Under the pieces are notes generated by a model. That model saw only the letters and a list, made by a program, of their open reading frames with translations, had not been told where the DNA came from and ran no database searches. A stretch of 16,248 nt of DNA from Solirubrobacteraceae bacterium (GTDB lineage: Bacteria; Actinomycetota; Thermoleophilia; Solirubrobacterales; Solirubrobacteraceae), in the NCBI GenBank assembly GCA_025928415.1, contig JAICJK010000009.1:1-16248 (forward strand), in the 5' to 3' direction. Positions 13,206 through 16,248 of the stretch are shown one piece after another. Each line of letters begins with the position of its first letter. Positions within the stretch are counted from its first letter, which is position 1. Position numbers and translations under genes: made by a program.

Positions 13206-14348
13206 TCAGGCGACCGGCGCGCCGAACCAGCGCGCCCCGCGGCAGGCGCCGAACTCGTCCTTCTCGGCGACCAGCGCGGAGGACGGCGCGTTGAACGTGC
13301 CGGTCTTGACCGGGCCCGACAGGAAGTCGATGTCCACGCGCCCGACCCGCCCGGCACCGAACTCGATGTAGCAGGAGCCGCGCCCGTCGTAGGCGGCCGG
13401 CGCCTCGCCGCCGCGCTGCTGGGCGATGAGCTGCCGCGCGACCACGCGCGCGGCGCCCTCGGCGAACACGCCCGCCTTCGGCACGCCGGCCGTGGCGACG
13501 TCCCCGACCGCGTAGACGCCGTCGTAGCGCGTCCGCAGCGTCGCCGAGTCGACGGGCACGTAGCCGTTCTCGGTCATGCCGCTCGCGATGACCACGTCGG
13601 GCGCGCGGTGCTTGGGCACGCCGAGGAACAGGTCGAAGGCCAGATCCGTGCCGTCGTCGAGGACGGCGACGCTGCGCGCGGCGTCGAGCGAGGCGACGCG
13701 GCGGCCGGCGATGAGCGTGATGCCGCGCTGGTCGAACTCCGCCATGAGCGCCGCGGACGTCTCGGGCGAGGGCGGCACCGGCGTGCCCAGCGGGATCACG
13801 AACGAGATCCGGCAGGCGTCGCGGACGCCGCGGGCGCGCAGCGCGTCGTCGAGCAGCAGCGCGCACTCGCTCGGCGCCGGCGGGCACTTGAACGGCGCCC
13901 CGGCCACGCCGATGACCGCATGGCCCTCGGAGAACTCGGGGATGATCCCGGCCAGCCGCTCCGCGCCCGCGACGGTGTAGAACTCGTTGCCCGCCTCGGC
14001 GAGGCCCGGCGTGGCGTCCATGTCGTAGTCGGCGCCGAGCGCGACGACCAGCACGTCGGCCTCGTGGACGCCGGCGTCCGTGGTCACCACCCGCGCCTCG
14101 GGATCGATCGCGGTGACCGTCTCCTGGAGCACGCGCAGGCCTGGCTTGGCGATGTCGCGATAGGCGAGGCGGACCGCCTGCGGCGTCTCGCGCCCGAACA
14201 TCACGTCGAGCTTGGAGAAGCCGAAGACGAACGCGTCGCTCTTGTCGATCAGCGTCACGTCGACGTCGTCGCCGAGCGCCTCCGACAGCATCGTGCTGAG
14301 CTCCAGGCCGCCGAAGCCCGCTCCGAGGACGACCACGCGCGTGCTCAT
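13206..14348 (-). CDS. FAD-dependent oxidoreductase, sulfide:quinone reductase-like
   Basis: A 380-aa two-dinucleotide-binding-domain flavoprotein. The FAD-binding GxGxxG is VVVLGAGFGGLE (5-16), followed by the acidic-type strand end VTLIDKSD (31-38). The second FAD contact is YAVGDVATAGVPKAG (279-293). The segment GAPFKCPPAPSE (150-161) and the C-terminal GRGSCYIEFG (322-331) are typical of the sulfide:quinone reductase / flavocytochrome c sulfide dehydrogenase group. C155 and C326 are candidates for the redox-active pair. The end, EKDEFGACRGARWFG, is also typical. The reaction would be sulfide oxidation with quinone reduction at the membrane; an NDH-2-like role is the alternative. The ATG at 14348 lacks a ribosome binding site but has TAGGGT six bases upstream. 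It follows the PhoD-like gene by 19 bp. Confidence 0.88.
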   Translation of the reverse strand: MSTRVVVLGAGFGGLELSTMLSEALGDDVDVTLIDKSDAFVFGFSKLDVMFGRETPQAVRLAYRDIAKPGLRVLQETVTAIDPEARVVTTDAGVHEADVLVVALGADYDMDATPGLAEAGNEFYTVAGAERLAGIIPEFSEGHAVIGVAGAPFKCPPAPSECALLLDDALRARGVRDACRISFVIPLGTPVPPSPETSAALMAEFDQRGITLIAGRRVASLDAARSVAVLDDGTDLAFDLFLGVPKHRAPDVVIASGMTENGYVPVDSATLRTRYDGVYAVGDVATAGVPKAGVFAEGAARVVARQLIAQQRGGEAPAAYDGRGSCYIEFGAGRVGRVDIDFLSGPVKTGTFNAPSSALVAEKDEFGACRGARWFGAPVA

Positions 14349-14354
14349 CGGCCG

Positions 14355-14360
14355 ACCCTA
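14355..14360 (-). promoter_or_regulatory. Putative -10 box for a leaderless flavoprotein mRNA
   Basis: On the minus strand TAGGGT stands six bases before the ATG at 14348, the same spacing as TAGGCT before the dehydrogenase gene. No good -35 box is seen, and read-through from the PhoD-like gene is also possible. Confidence 0.4.
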
Positions 14361-14367
14361 TCCGGCG

Positions 14368-16014
14368 TCACGTCAGCTCGCGAGCGAACGCCGTCCGGAG
14401 CTGCGGGTTCTGCCAGTCGCCGTCCACGACGGCCTCGATCCGGAGGTGGGAGCGGTCGCCGTCGAGCGTGAGCGTGGCGATCTGGTTGGCGTAGGCGGGC
14501 CGGGCCACGACGCGCCAGCCGAACGGCACCGGCCGCACGCCGGCGGCCCGCGCCAGGCGACGGGCCAGGCGCCCGGCGACCGCCCCGTGGCCGAGCGCGA
14601 TGACCGCCCGCTCGTGCGGCGCGAGCTCCTTGCGGAAGGCCGAGCAGACGGCCTGCCAGACGGGGGCGTGCTCGCCGCGGCCGGGGCGGAAGCCGACCTC
14701 GGCCAGGTAGCAGTGGTGCACGTCGCCGGACAGCATCACGATCGACGCCGGCGCCTCGCCTTCCCGCGCGTGCGCAAGCTCGTCGACGAGCTCGGCGAGG
14801 CGGCGGAAGGTGCGCTGGAAGGACGCCCAGTGGTCCATGACCGCCCGGCGCCGCAGCCGCTCGCCCAGCCAGGCGCCGACCGGGCCCCACGCGCCGTCGG
14901 TCAGCGCCTCGTCGAACGCCTCGGCGTGATGCAGGCCCGGGGCGAGCAGGAACGGGACCGAGCTGGCCAGCAGCAGGTGCCGCGCGGGGCGCCGCGCCTG
15001 CTCGCGGATCCAAGCCCACTCGGCGTCCTGCACCAGCTCGCGCCGCCCGGGCGTCACGTCGCGCCCGGCGCGGGAGTCGATGACCACCAGCCGGGCCTCG
15101 CCGACGTCGCGCGCGAAGCTCCAGCGGCTGTGCCCGACCTGCCGTCCCTCGGTGTCCATCCGCGACGCGAGCAGCCCGGCGGCGTCCTCGGCCGAGCGCA
15201 GCGCGTCGTAGAGCCCGGCCTCGGCCAGGTCGCCCGGCGACAGGTTGCCGAGGTGCTGGAAGACCCAGTAGGCCATCAGTCCCGCGCGGATGTGACGGTC
15301 GAACCACGGCTCGGCGTTCATCTCGTCCAGCCAGCCCTGCGAGATCCGCCACTCGGCGTGGATCTCGTGGTCGTCGAAGACCATCGTCGTGGGCACGGTC
15401 GACAGCAGCCAGCGGATCGCCGGGTCGCTCCACGCCTCGCGGTAGGCCAGCGCGTACTCGGTGAAGTCGGCGAGCTCGCCGGGCGGCGCGTCCGCCGCGC
15501 GCTCCCGGCCGGCGACGGCCTGCTCGAGCGCCGGCGACGGCTCGTCGGCGTAGACCTGGTCGCCGAGCATCAGCAGCAGGTCGGGACACGCCGCTGCCCC
15601 GCCGCGCCGGGCGGCGCGCAGCGCGTAGGTGCGCAGCGCGTCGATGCCGTGCCCGGAGGGATGCTCGCGGGCCCGCAGCGTGTAGGGCGGCACGTGGGGC
15701 AGCGTGATCCGGCAGGACCCGAAGACGACGTCGCGGCGAGCCCGGGGGTCCAGCAGGCGGATCGTGCTGGCCGGGAAGCGCGCGCCGTCCTGTGGCCAGG
15801 CGACCTCGCCGTCGAGGCGCACCTCGTAGGGGTGGTCGGCGCCGAGGGCGAGCCCCTCGACCGCCACCAGCGCGAAGTGCAGGCCGTCGACGCACCACGT
15901 CCGCTCGCGCGCGCCGAGGATCTCGACCTCGCACGCCGCGTCGGTCTGCACCCAGACCGTCGCCACCCGATCGTCGACGTAGCGCAGCATCGGGCCGAGG
16001 ACGAGGCTGGGCAC
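14368..16014 (-). CDS. PhoD-like metallophosphatase (alkaline phosphatase D family)
   Basis: A 548-aa protein with the PhoD-type metallophosphoesterase blocks in order: FGSCR (98-102), LMLGDQVYADE (148-158), VFDDHEIHAEWR (212-223) and MLSGDVHHCY (427-436). These carry the metal-binding Asp, Asn/His and His residues. An N-terminal beta-rich domain (about 1-90) precedes the catalytic part, as in PhoD. Classical PhoD is exported by the Tat pathway, but this one starts directly with the beta domain and shows no Tat or Sec signal, so it is predicted to be cytoplasmic. It probably cleaves phosphodiesters or phosphomonoesters. The start is a GTG, with TAGGGT seven bases upstream and no ribosome binding site. 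It lies 18 bp after the DUF1206 gene and 19 bp before the flavoprotein gene. Confidence 0.93.
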   Translation of the reverse strand: MPSLVLGPMLRYVDDRVATVWVQTDAACEVEILGARERTWCVDGLHFALVAVEGLALGADHPYEVRLDGEVAWPQDGARFPASTIRLLDPRARRDVVFGSCRITLPHVPPYTLRAREHPSGHGIDALRTYALRAARRGGAAACPDLLLMLGDQVYADEPSPALEQAVAGRERAADAPPGELADFTEYALAYREAWSDPAIRWLLSTVPTTMVFDDHEIHAEWRISQGWLDEMNAEPWFDRHIRAGLMAYWVFQHLGNLSPGDLAEAGLYDALRSAEDAAGLLASRMDTEGRQVGHSRWSFARDVGEARLVVIDSRAGRDVTPGRRELVQDAEWAWIREQARRPARHLLLASSVPFLLAPGLHHAEAFDEALTDGAWGPVGAWLGERLRRRAVMDHWASFQRTFRRLAELVDELAHAREGEAPASIVMLSGDVHHCYLAEVGFRPGRGEHAPVWQAVCSAFRKELAPHERAVIALGHGAVAGRLARRLARAAGVRPVPFGWRVVARPAYANQIATLTLDGDRSHLRIEAVVDGDWQNPQLRTAFARELT

Positions 16015-16021
16015 GCGGGCG

Positions 16022-16027
16022 ACCCTA
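16022..16027 (-). promoter_or_regulatory. Putative -10 box for a leaderless PhoD-like mRNA
   Basis: TAGGGT on the minus strand lies seven bases before the GTG start at 16014, inside the 18-bp gap to the DUF1206 stop. It is identical to the box before the flavoprotein gene. The -35 region would lie in the DUF1206 coding end and is not recognisable. Confidence 0.4.
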
Positions 16028-16032
16028 GTGCG

Positions 16033-16248
16033 TCACACCTTCCGGTAGCGCGCGTCCGCCGCGGAGTAGGCCGCGAAGCCGATGAGCCCGGCGGCGACGA
16101 GGCCCAACAGCCACGGGCCGTAGGACGCGTCGGCGAGCTTCCGCAGGGCGCCGTCCAGCCCGACCGCCTTCTGCGGGTCGTAGTCGATCGCCGCCCTGAT
16201 CAGCCCGTAGCCGACGAGCGTGAAGACGACCGCGCGCGCGAGGTGCCC
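16033..16248 (-). CDS. DUF1206 domain-containing membrane protein (partial, N-terminus outside window)
   Basis: The final 71 residues are visible, from GHLARAVVFTLVGYGLIRAA to a TGA at 16033-16035. They form one DUF1206 repeat: a transmembrane helix (about VVFTLVGYGLIRAAI), the conserved loop DYDPQKAVGLDGALRKLADA, and a second helix (YGPWLLGLVAAGLIGFAAYS) ending ADARYRKV. DUF1206 proteins usually have three such repeats and about 270 residues, so this is the last one. Function is unknown. It is the first visible gene of the minus-strand run leading to the PhoD-like phosphatase. Confidence 0.9.
   Translation of the reverse strand, partial: GHLARAVVFTLVGYGLIRAAIDYDPQKAVGLDGALRKLADASYGPWLLGLVAAGLIGFAAYSAADARYRKV

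Noticed and set aside
1..16248. CRISPR arrays, tRNA or rRNA genes, full transposases or integrases
   Set aside because: Reading both strands gave no regularly spaced repeats, no tRNA-like cloverleaf with a recognisable TTCGA arm, and no transposase or integrase motifs.

Overview
The window is about 16.2 kb of very GC-rich DNA (roughly three quarters G+C by eye). Codon third positions are almost always G or C, and the mix of families is typical of Actinobacteria. DUF1206, DUF1003, the TM0106-type nuclease-helicase, leaderless TANNNT-type promoters and a sigma/XRE/ImmA cluster together suggest a soil actinobacterium, perhaps of the Thermoleophilia (Solirubrobacterales). That placement is an inference; there is no rRNA or other marker gene here. 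I see no rRNA, tRNA, CRISPR array, prophage or full-length transposase.

Left part (1-6147). A selenium-binding protein 56 / methanethiol oxidase family gene (minus) runs off the left edge. A 55-aa membrane peptide and a PlsC-like acyltransferase follow on the plus strand. Next comes a minus-strand block, in transcription order: a possible 31-aa peptide, a 142-aa unknown protein (GTGA overlap), a 1130-aa protein with Cas4/AddB-like Fe-S nuclease, RNase H-like exonuclease and SF1 helicase parts (49-nt overlap), and a 63-aa unknown protein.

Centre (6148-10153). Across a 120-bp divergent intergenic region that holds a strong inverted repeat, a tight plus-strand operon encodes a VWA protein, a sigma-70-type factor and a protein with an XRE-like helix-turn-helix. 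Converging on it with a 12-bp gap is an ImmA/IrrE-type HELAH metallopeptidase. XRE repressors and ImmA/IrrE peptidases are known partners (ImmR/ImmA, DdrO/IrrE), so these four genes look like a stress-response switch in which proteolysis could free a dedicated sigma factor. Upstream of the peptidase lies a 157-bp imperfect palindrome with 15-bp terminal inverted repeats and a 6-bp flanking direct repeat. This is a MITE-like element inserted exactly at the stop codon of a 109-aa gene with an acidic tail.

Right part (10154-16248). Plus-strand genes encode a zinc-dependent dehydrogenase with a leaderless-type promoter, a DUF1003 membrane protein, and a lipoprotein resembling the alginate-lyase superfamily. 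The 286-bp gap before the lipoprotein contains a 90-bp island of only about 49% GC with several palindromes and a possible 20-aa peptide. Converging from the right is a minus-strand run: DUF1206 (cut by the window edge), a PhoD-like phosphatase without signal peptide, and a sulfide:quinone-reductase-like flavoprotein.

No stretch longer than 300 bases lacks a gene. The larger gaps (1000-1116, 6148-6267, 9552-9760, 11270-11380, 11882-12167) are described in the features or findings, except 1000-1116, where I see nothing beyond GC-rich dyads.
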